From Terrimonas pollutisoli (GTDB taxonomy: Bacteria; Bacteroidota; Bacteroidia; Chitinophagales; Chitinophagaceae), in assembly GCF_029360765.1 (NCBI RefSeq), contig NZ_JARKNA010000006.1, forward strand, positions 182,003 to 246,002: a stretch of 64,000 nucleotides of DNA, read 5' to 3'. Numbering within the stretch: position 1 is the stretch's first letter; each line of letters starts with the position of its first letter. Position numbers and translations under genes: made by a program. Under the pieces are notes generated by a model. The model was not told the origin of the DNA. It worked only from the letters and a program-made list of their open reading frames with translations, and did no database searches. Positions 8,487 through 17,523 of this stretch are shown piece after piece.

Positions 8487-9467
8487 TTAAACTGTCACCA
8501 CTTGCCTGTAGCCGGCTTTTTTAATCTCCCCGTAAAAGTTTTTGAACCAATTTGTCCGGTCTCTCCAGCACTCAGGATCATCATATTCACCAGTCCATCG
8601 TAAGAAGAAATAAATTTTGGCCATAAGCAATCGTTGCCTGAATTCCTGTTCGGAAAAATTGCCCTCCGGCCATCGGGCTGAGATATATTTTTTCACGGCA
8701 ATTCTTTGTCTTTTGTAGTCCCATCCTTCTATCAAACTGGCGAGGTCAATTTCGCCAACGCCGATGGCTGCGGATTCCCAATCTATCGGATATATATTTC
8801 CACGTCGTACCAAGATGTTTTTTGTATAATATTCGCCATGTATGAAAGTTTGTGGACTGCTTAAAAGCAAGTGCATATTTTCCTTGAACCATTCACACAC
8901 ACCTGTCAACCAGGGATATTTTCCATGAAACGTAATGGTTATTTTCTCCATCGCTTTTAGCCAAATCATATAATACGCTTCGTCATATATTTTAACAGAC
9001 GAAGGCGGATTTGATGAATGTATTCTGTGCAGGTTACCTATCCATGCAGCTGCATTGGCAAAGTGATCCGGATCATGGTCGTCTTTTAATAATTTGGATC
9101 CTTTTAAGTATTGGATGATTAAACAACTCCTGTTTTTCTCCTTGTAAAACCCATAAAACCATGGTGAACTCAATGAAGATTTATCCAAAACTTTTCGATA
9201 GACTTTTGTTTCGTATTCAACCCCACCACGATGACCATTTGAAAATTGTGTGTGGCTTCCTGCATACTTACAAAAAAGGTGAATCAGCTGACCATTATCC
9301 AGACTGCAGGTAATGATTTCAGCCGGTGATGTGCTGTGATAATCAAATTTTTTCCTTCTCACCATTTTTGTCATTTGAAAAGGAGGGTGAACCTTATTCA
9401 CAAATTTTTCTAATTGTGAATTCAGGTTTTCAGTTTCGGGAAATGAAAAAGTGCCGTTTAATTTCAT
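8487..9467 (-). CDS. APH-fold small-molecule kinase, copy 1
   Basis: The protein has 326 residues and an aminoglycoside-phosphotransferase (APH) fold. The catalytic loop is FIHGEYYTKNIL at residues 208-219, with Asn217, and the metal-binding loop is YPIDWES around Asp229. The usual HGD is HGE, so the catalytic Asp position is Glu212. The N-lobe contains IHLFCKY, where Lys67 could contact ATP, and FSNGHRGGVEYETKVY, shared with its neighbour. It is a paralogue of the next gene, 5 bp away. APH-fold enzymes phosphorylate hydroxyls on sugars, choline or antibiotics; in this operon a sugar or polyol substrate is more likely than drug resistance. ATG at 9467 follows the paralogue's stop closely. Confidence 0.8.
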   Translation of the reverse strand: MKLNGTFSFPETENLNSQLEKFVNKVHPPFQMTKMVRRKKFDYHSTSPAEIITCSLDNGQLIHLFCKYAGSHTQFSNGHRGGVEYETKVYRKVLDKSSLSSPWFYGFYKEKNRSCLIIQYLKGSKLLKDDHDPDHFANAAAWIGNLHRIHSSNPPSSVKIYDEAYYMIWLKAMEKITITFHGKYPWLTGVCEWFKENMHLLLSSPQTFIHGEYYTKNILVRRGNIYPIDWESAAIGVGEIDLASLIEGWDYKRQRIAVKKYISARWPEGNFSEQEFRQRLLMAKIYFFLRWTGEYDDPECWRDRTNWFKNFYGEIKKAGYRQVVTV

Positions 9468-9472
9468 AAAGC

Positions 9473-10405
9473 CTAAAAAATTTCCAGTTTTTTTGCTAAC
9501 GCATAAATGTGATCATATCTCCACTCTTCTTTCTTAGGAAAGAAAAACCGAAAATGCAAATAGAGCCGGGCCATTAAAAGCCTTTTTTCGAAAGCCTGCT
9601 CATCAAAGTCAAAACCTGTGAACCGGCTGGCGATATAACTTTCCCTGATACGCTCAACGACCTCTTCTTTCCTTGCTTCAATAATACTTGCCAAATCAAT
9701 CTCACCCGGGGCATAAGCTGCCGATTCCCAATCAACCGGGTAAATAATTCCACTTTTTATTAAAATGTTCTTCGAGTAATATTCGCCATGAATCAATGTT
9801 TGTGGCGCCTTTAACAGGATGTCAATATTTTGACGGAAGAATTTGATAACATCCACCAGCCAGGGTTGTGCGGACAGGATTTCAGGAGCGTCCTCCATTC
9901 TTTTCAACCAAATAAAATAATAGTCCTGGTCATACCTCTTTACAAAAGAAGGAACTTTGCTTTCAAAAAAATGATGCATTTGTGCAACCCATGATGCAGC
10001 TTTCAGGTATAATGTAATATCCGGGTTACCTTTCAATGATACACTGTCCTGCAGCAAATCCATCAGGAGTAGTGTTTCATTTGTTTCATTAAAATAACAC
10101 TTGCCCCAAAAATTTACTTTCGTTAACGGAAGGTTTCTCAACACTTCATCATAGATTTTTATTTCATACTCAACACCTCCTCTATGGCCATGATTGTTTG
10201 GACCGAGGCCAGCTAAATATTTTCCAAAAAGATTTATTACCCGTCCATCTGAAAGTTTACAACTAATAATTTCTGCGGGGAATGTGCTGCTCCCCTTGAA
10301 TGGAGAACGTGAAATTATTTCAACAGGTGCCGGTCCATTTGCTGAAAGTAGTTTTGACAAATGAATAGTGAGCAATTCAGTATTGGGCAAAGTACTAATT
10401 TCCAT
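9473..10405 (-). CDS. APH-fold small-molecule kinase, copy 2
   Basis: This 310-residue protein is the tandem paralogue of the 8487-9467 kinase. Its catalytic loop is LIHGEYYSKNIL (residues 204-215) and the metal loop is YPVDWESAAYAPGEIDLAS. As in copy 1, Glu208 stands where APH enzymes usually have Asp. The two share NGHRGGVEYE / NHGHRGGVEYE and the YxIWLKxME segment but differ widely elsewhere, so the duplication is old. The first 11 bases overlap the end of the pyruvyltransferase-like gene, which implies coupled translation. The substrate is unknown. Two kinases side by side suggest two phosphorylation steps or two acceptor sugars. Confidence 0.8.
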   Translation of the reverse strand: MEISTLPNTELLTIHLSKLLSANGPAPVEIISRSPFKGSSTFPAEIISCKLSDGRVINLFGKYLAGLGPNNHGHRGGVEYEIKIYDEVLRNLPLTKVNFWGKCYFNETNETLLLMDLLQDSVSLKGNPDITLYLKAASWVAQMHHFFESKVPSFVKRYDQDYYFIWLKRMEDAPEILSAQPWLVDVIKFFRQNIDILLKAPQTLIHGEYYSKNILIKSGIIYPVDWESAAYAPGEIDLASIIEARKEEVVERIRESYIASRFTGFDFDEQAFEKRLLMARLYLHFRFFFPKKEEWRYDHIYALAKKLEIF

Positions 10406-11306
10406 AAGCTAATTCTTTACCGGATAATTGTAACAGTTTTGATAAAAGGGTTTCTTTCAAGGTCTTTATTTTTTTACCGGCCAGTTCTGCACACTCCAAC
10501 GCTTTGGCACGGGCAGTTCTGGACAAGCAATAGTGAAAAGCGGTAGATAATGATACTTCGTCGAGTGTAGCGGCGTTAAATAAAATTGGCCAATCCAATT
10601 CTCTTACCTGCAATGAAATTTTGGCGCCGCCTTCAATGGGATCAATGGGAATAACAGGAATACCATTTTTAATAGCCAGTACGGTTCCATGCAGCCTGGT
10701 GGTAATAACGAGGTCCATTTTAGCGATCATAGCTTCCACTTCGCCGGCGGTTCTCAATCCACCTTCATTATCCAGCAATGAAGTATCAATGGACACCCGG
10801 GCAACTTCGACAGTATTTAGTAATTCTTCAATTTTTTTATTGGCCTCATCATGTAAAGACCGTGAGCCATATTCTTTTTGCTTATGTGATAAGATAACTC
10901 CAACTACCGGTACCGCCGGTAGTGGACCCAAAAAGGTAATATCGGGATTGGTGGTTCTTGAACTGTCTCTTTCTAACAATAGTGTAAATGGATTCCAGTC
11001 AGTAAGTGGCTCCATCAAAGACAGGTTAACGCCTGTCAGCCTGCAATTCGAAAAATGAGCTAACATCTCTGTAACCGGCCAACCATTTCCAAATGGTCCG
11101 CACACAAACAACAAATCTGTAAACTCGCCGGGATTTGCTTTTTGCCAGTTTATCCCACCTGTATACGGAAAGGCTGGACAATCGGCGACACGATATCCTA
11201 TGTTTGCTTCGCTGAGCCACTGGCAAATAATATCCCGGGCAATCATATCACCTGCCGTTGCGCCCATATTATCAAAACTGAACCATCCTGCTAATAAAAC
11301 TCTCAT
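10395..11306 (-). CDS. polysaccharide pyruvyl transferase family protein
   Basis: The protein has 303 residues. It starts MRVLLAGWFSFDNMGATAGD, typical of the CsaB/WcaK family N-terminus, and carries VITTRLHGTVLAIKNGIPVI at residues 200-219, with the Arg-Leu-His-Gly motif that marks this family. Members transfer pyruvate from phosphoenolpyruvate to form a ketal on a sugar, giving the glycan an acidic group. Many family members are also used in general capsule clusters without proof of activity. It lies between the paralogue-4 gene (15 bp gap) and kinase copy 2 (11 bp overlap). I am confident of the family and less so of the exact reaction. Confidence 0.85.
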   Translation of the reverse strand: MRVLLAGWFSFDNMGATAGDMIARDIICQWLSEANIGYRVADCPAFPYTGGINWQKANPGEFTDLLFVCGPFGNGWPVTEMLAHFSNCRLTGVNLSLMEPLTDWNPFTLLLERDSSRTTNPDITFLGPLPAVPVVGVILSHKQKEYGSRSLHDEANKKIEELLNTVEVARVSIDTSLLDNEGGLRTAGEVEAMIAKMDLVITTRLHGTVLAIKNGIPVIPIDPIEGGAKISLQVRELDWPILFNAATLDEVSLSTAFHYCLSRTARAKALECAELAGKKIKTLKETLLSKLLQLSGKELAYGN

Positions 11307-11321
11307 AAACGTTATTATTGA

Positions 11322-12548
11322 TCAATAAGCCGTATTTGACTTTTCAATTAATTGTTGCAACACCTTCGCAGCATCAAAATATTCTACAGCAATTTCTTTA
11401 GCTCTTCTTGCATGTAGCGAATAATCAGCTTCCACTTCACGAACCTTATCAACAGCCTGTTCAAGGGTATTAAAAGTTAGAATGCCTTCTCCCTCTGGCA
11501 ATACTTTATCGAAACCTGTATCCTGTACAATAACCGGGCGACCAGCCGCCAGGTAGCAAGCCGAACGGCAGCTAAACCAACCGGGTTTGGAAATCACATA
11601 ACCACCTTTGGCAACACTCCATTCCCCTTTTGAATAAAAAATATAATCACGATAAGCGTCTATATCACCACACCGGATAGCGGGATCAACAATTTCCCAT
11701 CCATAATGTGCTAAAAGATCTGCAGGCGTACCGAATGAAAGTTCTTTCTCATTATTCCCGGCAAAATGATCCGGCAAAACAGACTGCCAGTTTTTATGTT
11801 GAAGCCTGCTGAGTGCTACTTCGAAATGGATATCTTTCAGCTTCCTCTTTAGCTCAAGAAATTTTATAAACTCTACATCCTTCTGGTAAAAACTTTTTCC
11901 CCCGAACACCATGGGTTTGTAGCTTGTCCAGTTCATAATCGTGGTGAACCGGTTACTATGCGATTTATGATTGATCCATTCAGATAATACAATGGGTGTG
12001 CGGGTAGGTTGCCAATTATATTTCTCATCTTTTAAAAACTCCGGAAGAGACTCACCAAAACTGAAATGGCAATCATGAAGTGCGACTCTCTTTGAAAACT
12101 CTTCAAAACCCAATTTTATTTTTACTTGAGTAAAACCAGGATCGCTATCGATATAAATCATTTTTTTGACAGCCCTGTATTTTGCCGGTTTTTCAAGTGT
12201 TCCGGAAACATTGATGAGAATGTCCGCCGTTTGCAACACCTCATGGCGCTTCTGGTCACTCAAGCCATACCACTTGTCTTTAAGCGGGAAACGATAAGCC
12301 CACCTCTCTTTCAACTCGTATCGGTCAAAAAGTTTATTTAGATAAGAAATGTTTTTATCGCAGTTTTTCTCCACCCAATCATTTCCTGCAGGTCCGCCAT
12401 CAAGGTTATAGGGCCACTCTCCGGAGTCCTCGAAATAATAGACATCATGGCCTAGTTGCTTCAGTCCAATACAGTATTGAAGATAATCCCAGGTTACACC
12501 CGCCAGGGTGTAATGCTGGGCAATAAGGCCGGTTACAATAATTCTCAT
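11322..12548 (-). CDS. CgeB-like glycosyltransferase, paralogue 4
   Basis: The longest of the four paralogues at 408 residues. MRIIVTGLIAQHYTLAGVTW aligns with the others, and GHDVYYFEDSGEWPYN links it to paralogue 2. The shared blocks are FTTIMNWTSYKP, KGEWSVAKGGYVISKPGWFS, CRSACYLAAGRPVIVQDTGF, LPEGEGILTF and AKEIAVEYFDAAKV. The extra length is an insert near residues 235-275 (LSRLQHKNWQSVLPDHFAGN), between the FTTIMNW block and the KGEWSVAK block. It is the first of the four in transcription order, 7 bp after the ABC exporter gene. The C-terminal half looks like a nucleotide-sugar binding domain, so glycosyl transfer is the likely role. Confidence 0.75.
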   Translation of the reverse strand: MRIIVTGLIAQHYTLAGVTWDYLQYCIGLKQLGHDVYYFEDSGEWPYNLDGGPAGNDWVEKNCDKNISYLNKLFDRYELKERWAYRFPLKDKWYGLSDQKRHEVLQTADILINVSGTLEKPAKYRAVKKMIYIDSDPGFTQVKIKLGFEEFSKRVALHDCHFSFGESLPEFLKDEKYNWQPTRTPIVLSEWINHKSHSNRFTTIMNWTSYKPMVFGGKSFYQKDVEFIKFLELKRKLKDIHFEVALSRLQHKNWQSVLPDHFAGNNEKELSFGTPADLLAHYGWEIVDPAIRCGDIDAYRDYIFYSKGEWSVAKGGYVISKPGWFSCRSACYLAAGRPVIVQDTGFDKVLPEGEGILTFNTLEQAVDKVREVEADYSLHARRAKEIAVEYFDAAKVLQQLIEKSNTAY

Positions 12549-12555
12549 AAATGGG

Positions 12556-14337
12556 TCAAATTGCTTTCTCCCTGAAGGAGTTGATTTTGGTGTTCAACCA
12601 TTCGGGGTGATCGTTATATATAATGTCGACAATTTTTCCTTTTTCCAGGTGGATAACAAGATCACAATGTGCCAGTGCATCCAGCCGGTGTGTAATAAAA
12701 AAGGTGGTTTTTCCGTCCATTAACTTTCTCGTCGCATTCATGATCAGCGATTCAGTCCGGATATCAACGGAGCTGGTGGGCTCATCAAGAATAAGCAAGG
12801 GAGAATTTTTTAGAAAAGCACGGGCAATTGAAATTCTTTGTCTTTCACCTCCTGATAACTGCATCCCTCGTTCACCCACTTTAGATTGGTAGCCGTTGGG
12901 GAAATGAGAAATAAATTCATGAGCATGCGCATCTTTCGCTGCTGCATGAATTTCTTTTTTACTGGCAGTAGGTTTTCCATAAGCAATGTTTTCTTCTATG
13001 CTTGTTGAGAATAAGACAGGTTCCTGCAAGACAATACTGAATTGGGACCGGAAATCAGCCACCTTATATTCCCGGATATCTGTTCCATCGACAACAATGC
13101 GGCCGCGGGTTGGTTCGTAAAACCTTGCCAGCAAGTTTACCAAAGTTGTTTTGCCTGAACCGGTTGATCCCATAATGCCAACTTGCTGACCAGGTTTGAT
13201 TTCAAATGATATGTCCTGTAACACGGGTGTCCCTTTGTTGTACTCAAAAGAAACATTTTCAAATTTTATCGAGCCGTTGATCTTATTGGTCTTCCTGGCA
13301 TTGGGATGCTCTTCAACGTCTTTCTCTTTATCGATCAGGCTGTATACTCTTTCCAGGCCAACAAATGCTGATTGCAGGTTAGTGTATTGCTTGGTGATAG
13401 TTCTCAGCGGTGAAAAGAACTGAGCCAGGTAAGCCATTATCAATATAAGTTCGCCCAAGGTTATCTTTCCCTGGTGAACATACATGGAGCCGAAATATAA
13501 AAACAAAGCAGTGCCGGTTGCTAACACTAAACCTATGCCCACATCAAAGATCCCGGAGTAGCGAACAACTTTGATTTGATTTTTTAATGCATCATTGGAA
13601 CGGTTGACAAATCTTTGCTCTTCGTAGTCTTCCCTGACAAATGCTTTAACCACCCGCAGCGCCGACAGTGTTTCGTGGATGACAGACATCGCGGCACTCT
13701 CAGATCGTTTTACCTCCTGCCATTGATTTTTTAGTTTGGTTCTGGAAAAACGGGCTAATAGCATTAAAGGCGGTATAGCACATACAGCTATTAATGTAAA
13801 ATGCCAGTCCAGCGTCGTCATCACGTACAGCATTCCTATAAGTGTGAGCAGGGAAGTGATGATGGGTGATAAACCGGAAACTACCAGGTTCTTAATGGCG
13901 GTAGCATCATTTTGAATACGGTAAAGAGAATCAGAAACTCCTGTTTTATCATGATAAGATAATGATAATCGTTGCACATGATTGAATAACAACGTTCGCA
14001 GTGACAACACTAGTTTTTCGCCAGTATAAGATTGAATCAGCCAACTCAAGAGACCTTGCAGTTGACCGAGCAATTCAATCAGTATCATCAGGATGGTGGC
14101 CGTCAGAATAATGGCAGAAAAACTAAAATCAAAATGTTGCGGGAAAAAGAAGGTAATTATCCCGGGCATGGGTTGTTTACCAAAGGCGTTGTCCACTATG
14201 ATTTTTAAAGGAATAGGTGCTAAGAGAGCAATGGGTACCGCAGCCAGGTTTAATACAAAAATGGCAACAATATTCAACCAATAAGGCTTTGCCCTCAACA
14301 ATACCTTTTTTAATATTGACAGATCGGGAATTTTCAT
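12556..14337 (-). CDS. MsbA-type ABC exporter (fused permease and ATPase)
   Basis: The protein has 593 residues. The first 330 form the six-helix type I exporter domain, with hydrophobic runs near residues 20-45, 75-100, 155-200 and 265-310. The nucleotide-binding domain follows, with Walker A GSTGSGKTT near residue 390, Q-loop VLQEPVLF, signature LSGGERQRI, Walker B LLILDEPTS with D-loop SSVD, and H-loop FITHRL. It works as a homodimer in the inner membrane and flips lipids, lipid-linked glycans or other amphiphiles to the periplasm. It lies between the fused GH-GT2 gene (5 bp) and paralogue 4 (7 bp). As no Wzx-type flippase is visible, it is the best candidate exporter for the product of this operon. 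The general exporter assignment is secure; the substrate is inferred. Confidence 0.92.
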   Translation of the reverse strand: MKIPDLSILKKVLLRAKPYWLNIVAIFVLNLAAVPIALLAPIPLKIIVDNAFGKQPMPGIITFFFPQHFDFSFSAIILTATILMILIELLGQLQGLLSWLIQSYTGEKLVLSLRTLLFNHVQRLSLSYHDKTGVSDSLYRIQNDATAIKNLVVSGLSPIITSLLTLIGMLYVMTTLDWHFTLIAVCAIPPLMLLARFSRTKLKNQWQEVKRSESAAMSVIHETLSALRVVKAFVREDYEEQRFVNRSNDALKNQIKVVRYSGIFDVGIGLVLATGTALFLYFGSMYVHQGKITLGELILIMAYLAQFFSPLRTITKQYTNLQSAFVGLERVYSLIDKEKDVEEHPNARKTNKINGSIKFENVSFEYNKGTPVLQDISFEIKPGQQVGIMGSTGSGKTTLVNLLARFYEPTRGRIVVDGTDIREYKVADFRSQFSIVLQEPVLFSTSIEENIAYGKPTASKKEIHAAAKDAHAHEFISHFPNGYQSKVGERGMQLSGGERQRISIARAFLKNSPLLILDEPTSSVDIRTESLIMNATRKLMDGKTTFFITHRLDALAHCDLVIHLEKGKIVDIIYNDHPEWLNTKINSFREKAI

Positions 14338-14342
14338 GAGTA

Positions 14343-16889
14343 CTATTTTATCAGATGTCCCTGGTTTTTTACAACTGTTTTAATAATATAATAGGCTCTG
14401 CCATAATCTTCCAGGATACGCAGTGATAGTAGGAAAAAGACAACTCCAAAGATGATAGCCGGAATAGCGGACCCATATGCCAGTGCGGTGGTTAACAATG
14501 TGGTTACAAAAAATAATAAACACATAGCTGTTAACGAGAGTCTGGGCGTAAAGCGAAAACGAAGGAATTGACGGCCTTCATTATGGTCTTCGGCGGCCAT
14601 AAAAAGTTTGATCGATCCAAGTGCACCTCCTTTGATAAGTAAGTCCCACCTGCAATAGATCCCACCTCTTTCCACACAGGCATTCTCAGATCTTAGTGTT
14701 GATTCGATATGCTCCAACCTTTCTTCCGGCGACACCCAGTTATTACACCAGACGTTTACCTTCTGAGCTATTGGAATGGCGTAGTTGCCTTTTCCATAAT
14801 TGCGCCATGGTGTGAGATCATTTTTAAAGCGTCCCAGTAACCGGGCTATCGGCTGGATAATGTGAAACCATATAGTGATCAGGCGGAATCGCAATTCCTC
14901 CAACAAGGGTCTCCTGCCTTTTTTTCTTGTGATTTTAGAAACATTATACATTACATGCGCCATCGGCAATAATGTAACGATTAAGGCAACGGGCCATAAA
15001 TATTGCATGGGATACCAAAATAATCCTGATATCGTAACCAATAGCAGGGCTGTCGACAACAAGTACCATTCTGGCATTTGCAAAATCGCTAAGTGATTCG
15101 AGGAAGAAGACCCATACACTGACTGAAAGGGCGCCTGCCCCCATTCGCCATGGTATACCCGCCATTTTCTAAAAAAAGGAGTTTTGATTTCGCCGTTACT
15201 ATAGATCCGTCCCCATGTTTTGTGGCCAATGTTATTATATTTCTGCGGCCATTTTCGCTCCAGTAACGCTTCTGCTTTTCCATAACCGACTTGCTGTTTC
15301 CAGTAAGACTTAGCTGTTCTTCGCCGATGATGCCAAACCATAGCACCTGCGTTGAACCCTATCTTCCAACCCGCTTCTGTCACACGCCAGCACATGTCAA
15401 CATCATCCCCGGCCGTCGTAAACTGCACATCAAAACCACCCAGTTTATTTAATACAGACTTACGAATGGAAAAATTACAACCAGGAATATGTTCTGCTTC
15501 AACATCTGTAATTAATACGTGTGATGGAGCTCCCGGTGAATGGTCAACACAGTCAGCTATCAATGAAACATCATTTGGCGCAATATTGGGTCCGCCAACG
15601 GCTGCATAGGAAGTTTGATTAAAGGTAGCGGCTAAAAACAAAAGCCAGTCGGGATCCGGTATTGCATCATCATCAATGTAGGAGATGATTTCTCCTTTGG
15701 CCTGCAAGGCGCCCAGGTTTCTAGCCGCACTCAAACCCTTATTGGGGGTATTAACAAGCATCACATCAAATTCTTCAGCTATCTCAGCAGTTTTATCTGT
15801 TGAACCGTCATTGATCACAATAACTTCATAAAACGGATAGTTTAGCCTCATAAGCCCTTCCAGGCATTCCCGAATTGTAAGTGAGCCGTTATAGGTACAT
15901 ACTACAATAGAAAAAAATGGCCAATCAGCGTTAGCAATAAGTGGCAAATGACTAAAAGCCTTTTTTACGGTCTCCAGCGCAGGCTTTGGCCTCCTTTGTT
16001 TATCGGTAAGCCCAAAGGCCCAATCGTAAACTTCTTCACCTCCTCTGAACCATTCATCTGTCCATGAGAAAACAAATAAGCCGGCACAGCCCATCTTATA
16101 AGCAAGTTTGATTTGCCAATCCAGTATTTCCGATTGTTTGTATTCTCCATTTCTTAAACAATCCAAGCCTATTTCTCCCATTAGCAAAGGCTTATCACCT
16201 GCAATATTTTGCAGTCTTGCCAGGTATTTTTCAAGCTGTTCTTTTTGTTCGAGATAAACGTTGAAACAAATAATATCTAAAAAGGATAATTGCAGGTATT
16301 CTGTAGTTGGATAATTAACATAGGTAACTATAGATTCCGGAGCTACTTCTTTTACTGTCTGGTAAACTTTTTTAAGATAACGCTCAATTTTTTTCGGGCC
16401 ATACCACCTGACCGTTCTTGCCGGTATTTCATTGCCAAGTGCGATACATAATAGCGCAGGGTGATCTGCGCAGGATTTTACTTTTTCCCGAATTATGTCA
16501 AGAATATTTGGGCTTTTCTTCTTATCAATGACATAACCAATATATTGTTCAGCGGAGAGCCCAATCATCACTTTAAGCCGGTGTTTAAGAGCCAGGTCTA
16601 ACAGCGTTCTTGGTGGTGTTGTATGCGGAATTCTCACCGTATTAATCCCATTTGCCGCCATCAGAGCAAAATCACGATCTACCTGTTCCAGGTCAGCATA
16701 TTCTTTTCCATTTGAATCTGGCTTAAAAGCTCCATAAGTCACGCCCCTTACGTAAAACTTATGGTTATTATGATAAAAGAACTTTCCTCTTACTTCTATT
16801 TTATCTAAATGTAAAGTGGGGTGTAAAACCACTGCCGACTTTTTTTCGACACTGGGGTAGCTTGGAGTAACTGTGCTTGATGGTACCAT
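14343..16889 (-). CDS. glycoside hydrolase - GT2 glycosyltransferase fusion, membrane-bound
   Basis: The protein has 848 residues and two catalytic domains. Residues 30-310 are a clan-A glycoside hydrolase barrel like GH2/GH5: VRGVTYGAF near 47, LGNEIPAR with Glu154 as candidate acid/base, MGEIGLD with Glu239 as candidate nucleophile, and FVFSWTDEW near 273. Residues 325-560 are a GT2 domain: FSIVVCTYNG, INDGSTD near 359-365, YIDDDAIPDPDW near 404-415, and GDDVDMCWR near 494. Hydrophobic stretches follow near 635-690 and 785-830. No cleavable signal peptide is evident, so the hydrolase domain is likely cytoplasmic. The first gene of the operon, 5 bp before the exporter gene. The ATG at 16889 is followed by a poorly conserved leader, so a start at a later codon is possible. 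Confidence 0.85.
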   Translation of the reverse strand: MVPSSTVTPSYPSVEKKSAVVLHPTLHLDKIEVRGKFFYHNNHKFYVRGVTYGAFKPDSNGKEYADLEQVDRDFALMAANGINTVRIPHTTPPRTLLDLALKHRLKVMIGLSAEQYIGYVIDKKKSPNILDIIREKVKSCADHPALLCIALGNEIPARTVRWYGPKKIERYLKKVYQTVKEVAPESIVTYVNYPTTEYLQLSFLDIICFNVYLEQKEQLEKYLARLQNIAGDKPLLMGEIGLDCLRNGEYKQSEILDWQIKLAYKMGCAGLFVFSWTDEWFRGGEEVYDWAFGLTDKQRRPKPALETVKKAFSHLPLIANADWPFFSIVVCTYNGSLTIRECLEGLMRLNYPFYEVIVINDGSTDKTAEIAEEFDVMLVNTPNKGLSAARNLGALQAKGEIISYIDDDAIPDPDWLLFLAATFNQTSYAAVGGPNIAPNDVSLIADCVDHSPGAPSHVLITDVEAEHIPGCNFSIRKSVLNKLGGFDVQFTTAGDDVDMCWRVTEAGWKIGFNAGAMVWHHRRRTAKSYWKQQVGYGKAEALLERKWPQKYNNIGHKTWGRIYSNGEIKTPFFRKWRVYHGEWGQAPFQSVYGSSSSNHLAILQMPEWYLLSTALLLVTISGLFWYPMQYLWPVALIVTLLPMAHVMYNVSKITRKKGRRPLLEELRFRLITIWFHIIQPIARLLGRFKNDLTPWRNYGKGNYAIPIAQKVNVWCNNWVSPEERLEHIESTLRSENACVERGGIYCRWDLLIKGGALGSIKLFMAAEDHNEGRQFLRFRFTPRLSLTAMCLLFFVTTLLTTALAYGSAIPAIIFGVVFFLLSLRILEDYGRAYYIIKTVVKNQGHLIK

Positions 16890-17523
16890 GTTATCGTCCT
16901 TGATTGGGTGATGCTTGTTTAATTCGATTGAGCAATTCCAGGATATAAAATCGTTTTCTATAGGAGGGGAACAATCATTCTTTAAATAGCCACCTATTAT
17001 GACAACATAGAAGATAAGTAATGGTGAAGCCAGCTATCTATAGTTCTCTTGGTTTTGTTATTATAAGAAATGCTATTTTCTGGCTTTGTTGAAGAAGCAG
17101 GCCAGGCGCATGAATTGTTGATGAAATTCAAAGGCCAATGTTTGAATAACATCAACTTATGCTCTAAGCAGAGCAAATTAACTTGTTTAGGAACAGGCAG
17201 ACTTACAAGGATAATACACATAAAAAAACTGCTAAGCATTAAGTAAAAGTGCCTTTAGTTGCCTTGCAGAGAAGGCACACAGGAAAATGGATTACGTACT
17301 AACTGAACTTTATTTTACTTGGCTGGCTTAAACATAAATCCGGAATTGGACATATCGGAATTATACTAGCAAGGATGTGGATTATCAGGAGAGTTAAGAG
17401 GCACTAAAAGTATAAAATATATTTAATAATAAAATAATTTCCTGTTTTTTATTAAATAAAATTTAAAAGAATATGATCAGATGATTTCAAAGATTTGATT
17501 GAGAAATCGGCATCGTAATTTTA
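16890..17523. other. AT-rich intergenic region upstream of the glycan operon
   Basis: No convincing gene in 634 bp. It must hold the leader and promoter of the minus-strand glycan operon, but I see no clean TAnnTTTG box on the minus strand. A hairpin is present at 17249-17278 (GTGCCTT paired with AAGGCAC). The stretch 17400-17470 is strongly A+T rich and lies downstream of the DUF5522 gene. An 80-codon open frame at 16997-17239 on the minus strand has no recognisable features and looks like chance. Confidence 0.5.

Noticed and set aside
8487..10405. Aminoglycoside-resistance kinases or an antibiotic biosynthetic cluster
   Set aside because: The kinases sit among glycosyltransferases and sugar-modifying genes, and no antibiotic-scaffold genes are present.
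16997..17239. 80-codon minus-strand open frame upstream of the glycan operon
   Set aside because: No recognised motif, no close neighbour in an operon and composition like the AT-rich spacer around it.
17249..17278. Attenuator hairpin in the glycan operon leader
   Set aside because: The 7-bp stem lacks a T run on the minus strand and no transcription start is known, so it is only noted under the intergenic entry.
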